NCBI GenBank assembly: GCA_043101845.1
Contig: JBICHN010000011.1
Span: forward strand, 1,116,001-1,180,000
Length of the DNA: 64,000 bases
Origin: JBICHN01 sp043101845
GTDB taxonomy: Bacteria; Planctomycetota; Phycisphaerae; Phycisphaerales; UBA5793
Direction: 5' to 3'
Both the position numbers and the translations under genes were made by a program. The notes under the pieces were generated by a model. That model had not been told where the DNA came from. It did no database searches and was given only the letters and a program-made list of their open reading frames with translations. The number at the start of each line of letters is the position of its first letter. Position 1 is the stretch's first letter. Of this stretch, positions 25,611 to 35,173 are shown in pieces.

Positions 25611-25638
25611 TTGTTTGGCGGACCGGGAAGGCTACTCT
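25611..25638 (+). promoter_or_regulatory. Possible rpoB promoter
   Basis: TTGTTT (25611-25616) and TACTCT (25633-25638) are spaced by 16 bases, about 125 bases before the rpoB start, in the only AT-rich island of this gap (25580-25616). A perfect TTGACA at 25600 lies nearby but has no -10 at the right distance. The match is moderate and the call is tentative. The usual upstream genes rplK, rplA, rplJ and rplL are absent, so rpoB needs its own promoter here. Confidence 0.35.
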
Positions 25639-25762
25639 TCCCCGTGAGCCATGGTGCGGAGCGGTGTCCACAAGCCCCACATGATCAAACGCTAGACCGG
25701 AATTCACGAGGCGATCGGTCCGACAGGTCCGATCGTTCGTCGTCGAGTCAGTCGAGGTGCCT

Positions 25763-28700
25763 ATGCCCGCGATGAAGGTGCGCGATTTTTCCAAGCGTGG
25801 CGACGCCACGCCCGTCCCCGATCTCGTCGCCGTCCAGAAGTCTGCTTACGACCGTTTCATTCAGCCCGAAAAAGCTCCCGATGAGCGTGACCAGACCATC
25901 GGTCTGGAGTCGCTGCTTCGTGAGATTTTTCCCATTGAGTCGTATGACGGCACAATGCGGCTGGAATATCTGTCGTACAAGCTTGAGGACCCGCGTTACA
26001 CGCCGGACGAATGCCGCGAACTGCGGCTGACCTACGCGCGTCCGTTCCGGGTCGCCGTCCGCCTCGTGCGCGAGGATCATCCCGAAGTCGCCGAGGAAGA
26101 GATCTACCTCGGCGAGATTCCGATCCTCATGGGTGGTGGTGAGTTCATCGTCAATGGCGCCGAGCGCGTCATTGTGAACCAGCTGCACCGCTCGCCGGGT
26201 GTCGACTTCTCCGTCGTTTCGGCCGAGGCCGACCGGCCTCTCCACTCCGCGCGGATCATTCCGGAGCGCGGCTCGTGGATTGAGCTCGAGGTGACGAAGA
26301 AAGATGTCCTTACGATGCGGATCGATCAGTCGACGAAGATCGCCGCGACGACCTTCCTCCGCGCGCTTGACGAAGAGTTCAGCTCGACTGACAAGCTCAT
26401 CGACCTCTTCTACGACTCGACCGAAGTCAAGGTCGAGAAGCTTCAGGAGGAGCACTACGCCGCCGAGACGATTATCGACACCGAATCGGGCGAGGAACTC
26501 GTTCGCGTCGGGCGCATGATCGGCGAAGCGCTGCCGCAGATTCAGGAGTCGAATCTCAAGAAGGTTCGTGTCATCGAAGGCATCGTCGACCCGCTCATCC
26601 TCAATACGCTCGCTGAAGAGAAGCTTGACGCGTTCTCCGAACTCACTGCGGACGAGCACGAGCAGGCGCTGCTCAAGATCTACACCCGACTCCGGCCGGG
26701 CAACCCGCCCCAGGTGGAGAAGGCCCGCACGCTCTTCAACGAGAAGTTCTTCGATACGAACCGCTATCGCCTCGGACGCGTCGGTCGCTTCCGGATCAAC
26801 CGCAAGTTCGACATCAATGTCGACGAAGATCTCCAGCATCTGCGCGGCGACGACTTCCGTCTCGTCATTCAGTACATCCTCGATCTGCGCAGCGCCCGGA
26901 ACAACGCCCGCGTCGATGACATCGACCACCTGGGCAACCGGCGACTCCGCACGCTCGACGAACTCGCCGTGGAGGAGATTCGCAAGGGATTCCTTAAGCT
27001 CCGTCGCACCGTGCAGGAGCGCATGAGCGTCAAGGACCCGGACGAACTCTCGAAGATCGCCGACCTCGTCAACTCGAAGTCGATCAGCAGTTCGATTGAC
27101 TTCTTCTTCGGCCGCAGCGAGCTGTCGCAGGTTGTGGACCAGATCAATCCGCTCGCCATGCTCGCGCACGAACGCCGTCTTTCGGCGCTTGGTCCGGGCG
27201 GTCTCAACCGCAAGCGCGCCGGTTTCGAGGTGCGCGATGTGCACATCTCGCACTACGGACGCGTGTGTCCGATCGAAACGCCGGAAGGCACGAACATCGG
27301 TCTCATCGCGTCGCTGGGGATCTACGCCGAACTCGACGAGTACGGATTCATCCTCACGCCGTATCGCGAGGTGAAGAGCGGCAAGCTGACGAATCGATCG
27401 GTGAAGCTTCGGGCGGATGAGGAAATGCGCGCCGTGCTGGCGCCGTCCGACTCCCTCGATCTCGATGGCAAACTTCGCGCCGGCGCCGTCCTCGCCCGCG
27501 TCGCAGGCGACCTGCGTCAGCTTGATCCGTCGGACATCGATTATGTGGACATCGCGCCGAAGCAGATCGTCGGCGTCTCGGCGTCGCTCATTCCATTCCT
27601 CGAGCATGACGACGCGAACCGCGCCCTCATGGGTTCGAACATGCAGCGTCAGGCGGTGCCGCTCGTCAAGGTCGAGCCCCCTGTCGTGGCGACCGGGATG
27701 GAAAAGGAAGTCGGTCTGAACAGCGGCATGGTGCTGCGGGCGAAGAACCCCGGCGTCGTCACCTATGTCGATTCGAAGCTCATCGTCGTCGACAACACGG
27801 ACGAGTACCACCTCCGCAAGTTTGTCGGTCTCAACGAGCGCACCTGTCTGAATCAGCGTCCGGTCGTCGAGCTCGGCCAGCGGCTCAAGAAGGGTGACAT
27901 TGTCGCGGACGGCGCCGCGACGCGTGATGGCGAATTGGCGCTCGGAAAGAATGTGCTCGTCGGGTTCATGACCTACGACGGCTACAACTTCGAGGACGCC
28001 ATCGTCATCAGCGAGAAGCTGCTCAAGGACGATGTCTACACCTCGATCCACATCGATTCGTTCGATGTGGAGATTCGCGAGACGAAGCTTGGCCGCGAGG
28101 AATTCACGCCGGACATCCCGAATGTCTCGGAGAAGATGCTCCGGAATCTCGATGAGAACGGCGTCATCCGCATCGGCGCCCGCGTGAAGCCCGGGGACAT
28201 TCTCGTTGGCAAGGTGAGCCCGAAGTCGAAGAGCGAACTCAGCCCGGAAGAGAAGCTGCTCCATGCGATCTTCGGTCGCGCCGGCGAGGATGTGAAGAAC
28301 GACTCGCTCGAGGTGCCGTCGGGGACGGAAGGCATTGTGATCGGCGCGAAGCGATTCAGCCGTCGCATGCACATGACCGACGACCAGAAGAAGCAACTTC
28401 AGAAGGACATGGACGCGTACGGCGAGGAGATGGACGCGAAGGCGATCCAGCTCTTCAAGCAGATGATCGCGTCGATCAATGAGATCGTCGGCGCGCCGAT
28501 CGTCGACCCCTACACGCGTCAGACGGTCGGCCAGTCGAATATCCCGGAAGTCATTCTCGAGCAGATCGAGAACTTCAGCGTCGAGTGGATCAAGGGCAAC
28601 AAGGAAACGCGCGCCGAAGCCGAAGTGGTGTACAACCAGTTCCGCCCTCGCATCGAAGCGCTGCAGACCGAGAAGCAGCGCAAGCTGGCTCATATGAAGC

Positions 28701-29557
28701 GCGGCGACGAACTGCCGTCGGGCGTGCTCGAGATGGTCAAGGTCTATCTCGCGACGAAGCGTCAGCTTTCCGTCGGCGACAAGATGGCCGGCCGTCACGG
28801 CAACAAGGGTGTCATCGCCCGAATCGTGCCGGAGGAGGACATGCCGTTCCTCGAGGATGGCACTCCCGTCGACATTCTGCTCAATCCGCTCGGCGTGCCG
28901 AGCCGCATGAATGTCGGCCAGATTCTCGAGACCCACCTCGGATGGGCCGCGCAGGTCCTCGGCTTCCAGGCGGTCACCCCGGTCTTCGACGGCGCGACCG
29001 AAGAAGAAGTCCACCAGGCGATCGACGAGGCAAACGCGCATGTCCGGGACCGCATCGCCCAGAGCGAGCAGGCCGAGGGGGACCGACCCGGCGAGCGCGA
29101 ACTCCTCACCATCATGCCGCGCGGCGGAAAGGTGCAGCTCTACGACGGACGCACCGGCGAGTCGTTCAAGCAGAAGACGACGGTCGGGTACATGTACCTC
29201 CTCAAGCTGCATCACCTCGTGGATGACAAGATCCACGCTCGCGCGACCGGTCCGTATTCGCTCATTACGCAGCAGCCGCTCGGCGGCAAGGCCCGCACGG
29301 GCGGTCAGCGGTTCGGTGAGATGGAGGTCTGGGGACTCGAGGCGTACGGCGCCGCGTACATCCTTCAGGAACTGCTCACCGTGAAGTCCGATGATGTGGA
29401 AGGACGCACGAAGATCTACGAGTCCATGGTCAAGGGACGCAACACGCTCGAGGCGGGCATGCCCGTGGCGTTTGATGTGTTGTGCAACGAGATTCGCGGC
29501 CTGGGCATGAATGTCACGCTCGAGAAGAAGCAACTCGAGGGAGGAGTGATTCTCTGA
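25763..29557 (+). CDS. rpoB: DNA-directed RNA polymerase beta subunit
   Basis: The beta subunit (1264 aa) forms, with beta', the RNA polymerase active-centre cleft. Conserved regions include the fork/rifampicin region (SQVVDQINPLAMLAHERRLS, then HYGRVCPIETPEGTNIGLI), SAYDRFIQ-type N-terminal lobes, the NMQRQAVPL block, GYNFEDAIVISE, the KMAGRHGNKGVI motif and the C-terminal GGQRFGEMEVWGLEAYGAA. ATG 25763 with GAGG 5 bases before it is preferred over GTG 25757. Length is typical. rpoC does not follow directly: a sulfotransferase gene stands between. Confidence 0.97.
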   Translation: MPAMKVRDFSKRGDATPVPDLVAVQKSAYDRFIQPEKAPDERDQTIGLESLLREIFPIESYDGTMRLEYLSYKLEDPRYTPDECRELRLTYARPFRVAVRLVREDHPEVAEEEIYLGEIPILMGGGEFIVNGAERVIVNQLHRSPGVDFSVVSAEADRPLHSARIIPERGSWIELEVTKKDVLTMRIDQSTKIAATTFLRALDEEFSSTDKLIDLFYDSTEVKVEKLQEEHYAAETIIDTESGEELVRVGRMIGEALPQIQESNLKKVRVIEGIVDPLILNTLAEEKLDAFSELTADEHEQALLKIYTRLRPGNPPQVEKARTLFNEKFFDTNRYRLGRVGRFRINRKFDINVDEDLQHLRGDDFRLVIQYILDLRSARNNARVDDIDHLGNRRLRTLDELAVEEIRKGFLKLRRTVQERMSVKDPDELSKIADLVNSKSISSSIDFFFGRSELSQVVDQINPLAMLAHERRLSALGPGGLNRKRAGFEVRDVHISHYGRVCPIETPEGTNIGLIASLGIYAELDEYGFILTPYREVKSGKLTNRSVKLRADEEMRAVLAPSDSLDLDGKLRAGAVLARVAGDLRQLDPSDIDYVDIAPKQIVGVSASLIPFLEHDDANRALMGSNMQRQAVPLVKVEPPVVATGMEKEVGLNSGMVLRAKNPGVVTYVDSKLIVVDNTDEYHLRKFVGLNERTCLNQRPVVELGQRLKKGDIVADGAATRDGELALGKNVLVGFMTYDGYNFEDAIVISEKLLKDDVYTSIHIDSFDVEIRETKLGREEFTPDIPNVSEKMLRNLDENGVIRIGARVKPGDILVGKVSPKSKSELSPEEKLLHAIFGRAGEDVKNDSLEVPSGTEGIVIGAKRFSRRMHMTDDQKKQLQKDMDAYGEEMDAKAIQLFKQMIASINEIVGAPIVDPYTRQTVGQSNIPEVILEQIENFSVEWIKGNKETRAEAEVVYNQFRPRIEALQTEKQRKLAHMKRGDELPSGVLEMVKVYLATKRQLSVGDKMAGRHGNKGVIARIVPEEDMPFLEDGTPVDILLNPLGVPSRMNVGQILETHLGWAAQVLGFQAVTPVFDGATEEEVHQAIDEANAHVRDRIAQSEQAEGDRPGERELLTIMPRGGKVQLYDGRTGESFKQKTTVGYMYLLKLHHLVDDKIHARATGPYSLITQQPLGGKARTGGQRFGEMEVWGLEAYGAAYILQELLTVKSDDVEGRTKIYESMVKGRNTLEAGMPVAFDVLCNEIRGLGMNVTLEKKQLEGGVIL

Positions 29558-29643
29558 CAATCGGCGGCGACCGGCGGAGCCGGACCGTGGCGTGCCTGGA
29601 ATGAGTTGGCGGGCGGAGAATGGGCCGAGGCGGAGTACGACGA

Positions 29644-30543
29644 ATGCCGCTCCCGGACAACCGATTCGTCAACCTGTGTCGCGCTGGGCTCGAGTACGCT
29701 GGCCTGTCGTACCGAATCGCGCCGTTTCCGATTCGACGGCTGGCGCGACCGTGGCGACGAGATGAACTTCCCCAGGCGCCGGGGCGACGGACGGCGCCGC
29801 CCGACTTCGTCGGGATCGGAACGCAGAAGAGCGGGACCTCGTGGTGGGCCTCGCTGATCGAAGAACATCCGGAGGTCACTCCGAATCTGTTCAATCGAAA
29901 GGAGATGCACTACTTCACCCACTTCTTCGAAACCCCCATGACCGACGAGGCGATCGAGGCGTATCACGCCGCGTTCGCGCGACCCGAGGGACAACTGTGT
30001 GGCGAATGGACACCGAACTACATGGCGAGTCCCTACACCATGGCGCTTCTCCGTCGCGCCGCGCCCGACGCCCGGCTCCTCGTTCTGGTTCGCGATCCGG
30101 TGGATCGATACGCCTCCGGCTTCAACCACGAATTGAAGCAGCGCTACGGCGGCGTCATTGGACCGGCGGCGCGCCTGCGGGTGATCAAGAAGTATGCGTT
30201 GCGGAAGGAATCGATCTGGAACGGAATGTACGCGGCGCAGATGGACATCGTGCTGCGTCACTTTCCGCGCGAGCGAGTGCTCGTGTTGCAGTATGAGCAG
30301 TGCCGTTCGAAGCCCGAGGCGATGATCCGGAAGACCTACGCGTTTCTCGGCATCGACCCTGACTTCAGTCCGGCCGGAATCGACCGAGCGGTGAATGTGC
30401 AGCGGCGGGTGACCGCGCCGCTCGCCGACTCGACGAGACGACTGCTCGCGGATGTGTATGTGGATGACGCGAAGCGGTTGGCGGAGCGTTTCCCCGATGA
30501 GATCGACCTCGATCTCTGGACGGAATTGAACGACGCCGCCTGA
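29644..30543 (+). CDS. PAPS-dependent sulfotransferase located between rpoB and rpoC
   Basis: This 299-aa enzyme transfers sulfate from PAPS to a sugar or other hydroxyl. The PAPS 5'-phosphosulfate loop is GIGTQKSGTSWW (about residues 58-68), followed by the NRKEMHYF motif found in the heparan-type family, and the 3'-phosphate loop is VRDPVDRYASGF (about 149-160). ATG 29644 has GGAG 8 bases upstream; ATG 29620 has none at proper spacing. It is on the same strand, 86 bases after rpoB and 68 before rpoC, so co-transcription is expected. Substrate is unknown; sulfated cell-surface glycans are a guess. Confidence 0.9.
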   Translation: MPLPDNRFVNLCRAGLEYAGLSYRIAPFPIRRLARPWRRDELPQAPGRRTAPPDFVGIGTQKSGTSWWASLIEEHPEVTPNLFNRKEMHYFTHFFETPMTDEAIEAYHAAFARPEGQLCGEWTPNYMASPYTMALLRRAAPDARLLVLVRDPVDRYASGFNHELKQRYGGVIGPAARLRVIKKYALRKESIWNGMYAAQMDIVLRHFPRERVLVLQYEQCRSKPEAMIRKTYAFLGIDPDFSPAGIDRAVNVQRRVTAPLADSTRRLLADVYVDDAKRLAERFPDEIDLDLWTELNDAA

Positions 30544-30611
30544 CCGGCAGTGACGGTCGCGGGCGGAACAAGGCGATTCGAACTTCGGCTCGAAAGCGAG
30601 ACGGATCAAGC

Positions 30612-33600
30612 ATGGCTGAGAGCTTTTATGACCGGGTGAATGACTACGCGAGCGTGAAGATCATGCTGGCGAGTCCGAACGACATTCGTTCTTGGTCGTT
30701 TGGCGAGGTGAAGAAGCCCGAAACGATCAACTACCGCACCTATCGCCCCGAGAAGGACGGTCTGTTCTGCGAACGGATCTTCGGACCGGAGCGTGACTAC
30801 GAGTGCGCCTGCGGCAAGTACAAGGGCACGAAGTACAAGGGCATCATCTGCGACCGCTGCGGCGTCAAGGTGACCCATTCGCGCGTCCGTCGCAAGCGAA
30901 TGGGGCACATCAATCTCGCCGCGCCGGTCGTGCACATCTGGTACTTCAAGGCGCTTCCGAGTCGACTCGGCACCCTCCTGAACATGAAGACCTCCGACAT
31001 CGAGAAGGTCGTCTACTTTCAGGATTACGCGGTGCTCGATCCGGGTGACACGCCGCTCCAGTACCGGCAGCTCCTCACCGAGGACGAGTACCGCCAGGCG
31101 ACCGAGGAGTACGGCTCGGCCTTCCGCGCCGCGATGGGCGCGGAGGCGATCAAGGAGATCATCGAGCGCCTCGATCTCGACGCCGAAGCCGCGCAGATTC
31201 GTGATGAACTCTCGAAGACGCGATCGGTGCAGAAGATCAAGGACTTCTCGAAGCGCCTGAAGCTTGTCGAGCAGATCCGGGGCTCGGAGAACGACCCGAC
31301 CTGGATGGTCTTCGATGTCATCCCGGTCATCCCGCCCGACCTGCGCCCGCTCGTGCTCCTCGAGAGCGGCAACTTTGCGACGAGCGATCTCAACGATCTC
31401 TATCGGCGCATCATCAACCGGAACAACCGGCTCAAGAAGCTCATGGACCTCAACGCCCCCGAGGTCATCATCCGCAACGAGAAGCGGATGCTTCAGCAGG
31501 CCGTCGACGCGCTCTTCGACAACGGGCGCTGCCGTCGCCCGGTGCTCGGTTCGAGCGGTCGTCCGCTCAAGTCGCTCACCGACATGATCAAGGGCAAGCA
31601 GGGTCGCTTCCGCGAGAACCTGCTCGGCAAGCGCGTCGACTATTCGGCTCGATCCGTTATCGTCGTGGGCCCGGAGCTCAAGCTGCACCAGTGCGGCCTC
31701 CCGAAGAAGATCGCGCTCGAACTCTATCAGCCGTTCATCATCCGCAAGCTCAAGGAGCATGGGCTCGCCGACACGATCAAGTCCGCGAAGCGCATGCTCG
31801 AGCGGCGTGATCCCGAAGTGTGGGATGTGCTCGAAGAGGTCATCTTCCAGCATCCCGTGCTTCTCAACCGCGCTCCGACGCTGCATCGCATGGGTATCCA
31901 GGCGTTCGAGCCGGTGCTCGTCGAAGGCAACGCGATCAAGATTCATCCGCTCGTCTGCACCGGATTCAACGCGGACTTCGACGGCGACCAGATGGCCGTC
32001 CACCTGCCGCTGTCGATCGAAGCGCAGACCGAAGCGCATGTGCTCATGCTGTCGACGCACAACATCTTCTCGCCGGCGAGCGGGCGCCTCGTCATGCCGC
32101 CGACGCAGGACATCGTGCTCGGCGTCTACTTCATTACCTTCATTCAGCCGGACGGGCGATCTGAAGACGATCGTCGGCGCTTCGCGAGCCCGGTCGAGGC
32201 GATGCTCGCCTACGACCACGGCGCGATCGACCTGCACGAGCCGATCGTCGTTCGCCTCTCGAACCATACCGAGGTCGTCACCGACCAGGGCAAGCCGGCC
32301 GAGAAGCTCGAGCGCAGCAAGCGTGTCGTGACGACGGTCGGACGATGCATCTTCAACGACATCCTGCCCGAAGGCGCGCCGTTCTACAACTGCACGCTCG
32401 CGAAGAAGGGCGGGTCGCGCGTCATCGACGACATCTATGCCCGCCTCGGCAAGCATGCGACACTCGATCTGCTCGACTCCCTCAAGGAACTCGGGTTCAA
32501 GCAGTCGACGCTGGCCGGTCTGTCGTTCGGCATCACGGACCTTCGAATTCCGGCGGAGAAGTACCAGCTCATCGACGCGACCCAGAAGAAGGTCGATCGC
32601 GTCGAGAAGGCGTACGAAGCCGGCGCCATTACGGAGCGCGAACGCTACAACCAGCTGCTCGACCTCTGGGCGCATTGCCGCGAGCAGGTCACGAAGGAAC
32701 TCGTCAAGACCCTTAAGAACGATCGCCGCAACGAGCAGGGCGACCCGGTCAACATCGAGAAGGGTGAAGGTCGGGCCTATCTCAACCCGGTCTATCTGAT
32801 GAGCGACTCGGGCGCCCGAGGCAACATCAGCCAGATGCAGCAGCTCGCCGGCATGCGCGGCCTCATGTCGAAGCCGTCGGGTGAAATCATCGAAACGCCG
32901 ATCAAGGCGAACTTCCGTGAGGGCCTAAGCGTTCTCGAGTACTTCTCATCCACGCACGGCGCCCGCAAGGGTCTGGCCGATACGGCGCTCAAGACCGCTG
33001 ACTCGGGTTACTTGACCCGCAAGCTCTGCGATGTGGCCCAGTCCGTCATCGTTATCGAGGAAGACTGCGGCACGAAGCGCGGCGTTCCGAAGCGGGCGAT
33101 CTACAAGGGCGAGGAGGTCGATGTCCCGCTGCGGGAAGTCATCTTCGGCCGCACGAGTTGCTCGACGATCATCAATCCGATGACGGACAAGATCATCGTC
33201 GAAGCGAATTCGCTCATCGACGCCGAGGCGGCCGCGGGCATCGAGGCCCTTGGCATCGACTCGGTCGAAGTGCGGTCGCCGCTGGTCTGTGATACCGCCG
33301 GCGGGGTGTGCTCGCGCTGTTACGGCATGGATCTCTCGACGGGCAAGCTCGTCGAGCAGGGACTCGCCGTGGGCATCATCGCCGCCCAGTCGATCGGCGA
33401 GCCGGGCACACAGTTGACGATGCGTACCTTCCACACGGGCGGCGTCGCGCAGCGTGAACTCGTCGAAACCTCGTACCGCGCCGCCGCGGCGGGTGTCGTC
33501 GAACTCCGTGATGTGAACGAAGTCGAGGTCGAGGACGAAGAGGGCAACAAGAGCCTGACCGCCCTCAAGCGCAACGGCGAACTCATCATTCGTGATCAGC

Positions 33601-35012
33601 GCGGCCGCGAACTCGAGCACTTCAAGGTCGACTACGGCTCGTGGATCCGCGTCCGCCCTGGCGAGAAGGTCAAGAAGGGACAGGTGCTCGTCGAATGGGA
33701 CCCGCACCGCGTTCCGATTCTCGCCGAGAAGCCCGGTGTCGTGAAGTTCAAGGACATCGAGATTGGCGAAACCGTTCGCGAAGAGCAGGTGTCGTCCGAG
33801 CGCACGGCGCTGGTCGTCACCGAGCACAAGGGTGAGAAGCACCCGCAGATTCTCATCGCCGACGGCGACGGCGCGATCCTCGACGCGAAGTTCCTTCCCG
33901 CGAAGGCGCGTATCGAGGTCAAGGAAGGCCAGCAGATCAAGGTCGGTCACATGCTCGCCCGCCAGCCGAAGGCGGTTTCGGGCTCCACCGACATCGTCGG
34001 CGGTCTTCCTCGTGTGGCGGAGATCTTCGAAGCCCGCAAGCCGAAGGATCCGGCCGTCATGGCCGAGATCACCGGATCGATCGAGCTCTTCAGCGACAAG
34101 CGCAAGGGCAAGATGACGATTCGGGTGACTTCCGACGCCGGCATCGAAAAGGATCACCATGTTCCGCAGGACAAGCTGTTGCTCGTGCACACGGGTGACT
34201 ATGTCCAGGCGGGTGATCCGCTCACGCAGGGTCCGCTCGTGCCGCATGACATTCTGCGCATCAAGGGCGAAGAGGCTCTGTACCTCTACATGATGGAAGA
34301 GGTGCAGAATGTGTACCGAGCTCAGGGCGTGCCGATCAACGACAAGCATGTCGAGGTGATCCTGCGGCAGATGCTCAGCAAGGTGCGGGTCGAAACGCCC
34401 GGCGACACCGATCTCCTGCCGAACGAGGTCGTCGATAAGTTCGTCTTCCGTCAGCGGAACGACGAGGTCGCCGACTTCGCGCGGATCAGCGATCCGGGCG
34501 ACACTTCGCTCGCCGCGAACTCGCTCGTTCGCAAGGCGGACATCCGTGAGGCGAACGCCCAGGCCGAGGCCGAAGGCAAGCAGCCCGCGAAGGCGAAGCG
34601 CGTCAAGCCGTCGACGGCGAAGACCCTGCTCCTCGGTATTACGAAGGCGTCTCTGCAGAGTCAGTCGTGGCTTTCGGGCGCGTCGTTCCAGGAGACGACG
34701 AAGGTGCTCACCGAAGCGGCGCTTCGCGGCGCCATCGACGATCTTCGAGGTCTCAAGGAGAATGTGCTTCTGGGGCACCTCATCCCGGCGGGCACCGGCT
34801 TCCACCGTCACCAGGCGGTCCGCGTGAAGTCAACGGCTCCGGCGCCAGCGGCGCCGCGCGACGAAGACGCGATGGCCGAAGCCAGCGCTGCGATGGAGTC
34901 GACGGCCGCGGAATCGACGCCGAAGACCGAAGAATCGGCGCCGAGCGATGGCGCCGCGCCCATCGTCGAGTCGTCACGACAGGAGGAGACCGAAGAGTCG
35001 ACGATCGGCTGA
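30612..35012 (+). CDS. rpoC: DNA-directed RNA polymerase beta' subunit
   Basis: The beta' subunit (1466 aa) holds the catalytic Mg ion. The N-terminal zinc site has Cys65, Cys67, Cys80 and Cys83 (CACGKYKG...CDRCG). The rudder and bridge regions are clear (KQGRFRENLLGKRVDYSARS), and the absolutely conserved NADFDGDQMAVH catalytic loop follows HPLVCTGF. A second zinc site is at about residues 825-905 (EDCGTK, then CDTAGGVCSRCYG). The trigger-loop region has MRTFHTGGVA. The last 60 residues are a low-complexity Ala/Ser/Glu tail. A strong terminator follows. Confidence 0.97.
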   Translation: MAESFYDRVNDYASVKIMLASPNDIRSWSFGEVKKPETINYRTYRPEKDGLFCERIFGPERDYECACGKYKGTKYKGIICDRCGVKVTHSRVRRKRMGHINLAAPVVHIWYFKALPSRLGTLLNMKTSDIEKVVYFQDYAVLDPGDTPLQYRQLLTEDEYRQATEEYGSAFRAAMGAEAIKEIIERLDLDAEAAQIRDELSKTRSVQKIKDFSKRLKLVEQIRGSENDPTWMVFDVIPVIPPDLRPLVLLESGNFATSDLNDLYRRIINRNNRLKKLMDLNAPEVIIRNEKRMLQQAVDALFDNGRCRRPVLGSSGRPLKSLTDMIKGKQGRFRENLLGKRVDYSARSVIVVGPELKLHQCGLPKKIALELYQPFIIRKLKEHGLADTIKSAKRMLERRDPEVWDVLEEVIFQHPVLLNRAPTLHRMGIQAFEPVLVEGNAIKIHPLVCTGFNADFDGDQMAVHLPLSIEAQTEAHVLMLSTHNIFSPASGRLVMPPTQDIVLGVYFITFIQPDGRSEDDRRRFASPVEAMLAYDHGAIDLHEPIVVRLSNHTEVVTDQGKPAEKLERSKRVVTTVGRCIFNDILPEGAPFYNCTLAKKGGSRVIDDIYARLGKHATLDLLDSLKELGFKQSTLAGLSFGITDLRIPAEKYQLIDATQKKVDRVEKAYEAGAITERERYNQLLDLWAHCREQVTKELVKTLKNDRRNEQGDPVNIEKGEGRAYLNPVYLMSDSGARGNISQMQQLAGMRGLMSKPSGEIIETPIKANFREGLSVLEYFSSTHGARKGLADTALKTADSGYLTRKLCDVAQSVIVIEEDCGTKRGVPKRAIYKGEEVDVPLREVIFGRTSCSTIINPMTDKIIVEANSLIDAEAAAGIEALGIDSVEVRSPLVCDTAGGVCSRCYGMDLSTGKLVEQGLAVGIIAAQSIGEPGTQLTMRTFHTGGVAQRELVETSYRAAAAGVVELRDVNEVEVEDEEGNKSLTALKRNGELIIRDQRGRELEHFKVDYGSWIRVRPGEKVKKGQVLVEWDPHRVPILAEKPGVVKFKDIEIGETVREEQVSSERTALVVTEHKGEKHPQILIADGDGAILDAKFLPAKARIEVKEGQQIKVGHMLARQPKAVSGSTDIVGGLPRVAEIFEARKPKDPAVMAEITGSIELFSDKRKGKMTIRVTSDAGIEKDHHVPQDKLLLVHTGDYVQAGDPLTQGPLVPHDILRIKGEEALYLYMMEEVQNVYRAQGVPINDKHVEVILRQMLSKVRVETPGDTDLLPNEVVDKFVFRQRNDEVADFARISDPGDTSLAANSLVRKADIREANAQAEAEGKQPAKAKRVKPSTAKTLLLGITKASLQSQSWLSGASFQETTKVLTEAALRGAIDDLRGLKENVLLGHLIPAGTGFHRHQAVRVKSTAPAPAAPRDEDAMAEASAAMESTAAESTPKTEESAPSDGAAPIVESSRQEETEESTIG

Positions 35013-35051
35013 TCGAGATTCTTCTTTCCTCTTGAATTCACAGGAACTCGT

Positions 35052-35091
35052 CCGGGCCGCGCGAGCACTCGCGCGGCCCGGTTTCGTTTTT
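35052..35091 (+). terminator. Strong intrinsic terminator after rpoC
   Basis: CCGGGCCGCGCGAG and CTCGCGCGGCCCGG form a perfect 14-bp GC-rich stem with a 2-base loop (35052-35081), followed by TTTCGTTTTT (35082-35091). It starts 40 bases after the rpoC stop and should end the rpoB-sulfotransferase-rpoC transcript. Confidence 0.9.
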
Positions 35092-35173
35092 GAATCCGGC
35101 GTGAATCGGACGCGTCGGCTGCACGGCTATCGTTTCCGTACCCGAACCAAACGCGTCGCGAAGGAGACCAGCC

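Noticed and set aside
25748..29560. A 1270-codon open frame antisense to rpoB
   Set aside because: It mirrors rpoB in the opposite frame, as expected with high GC3; it shows no domain and is rich in Arg, His and Asp as shadow frames are.
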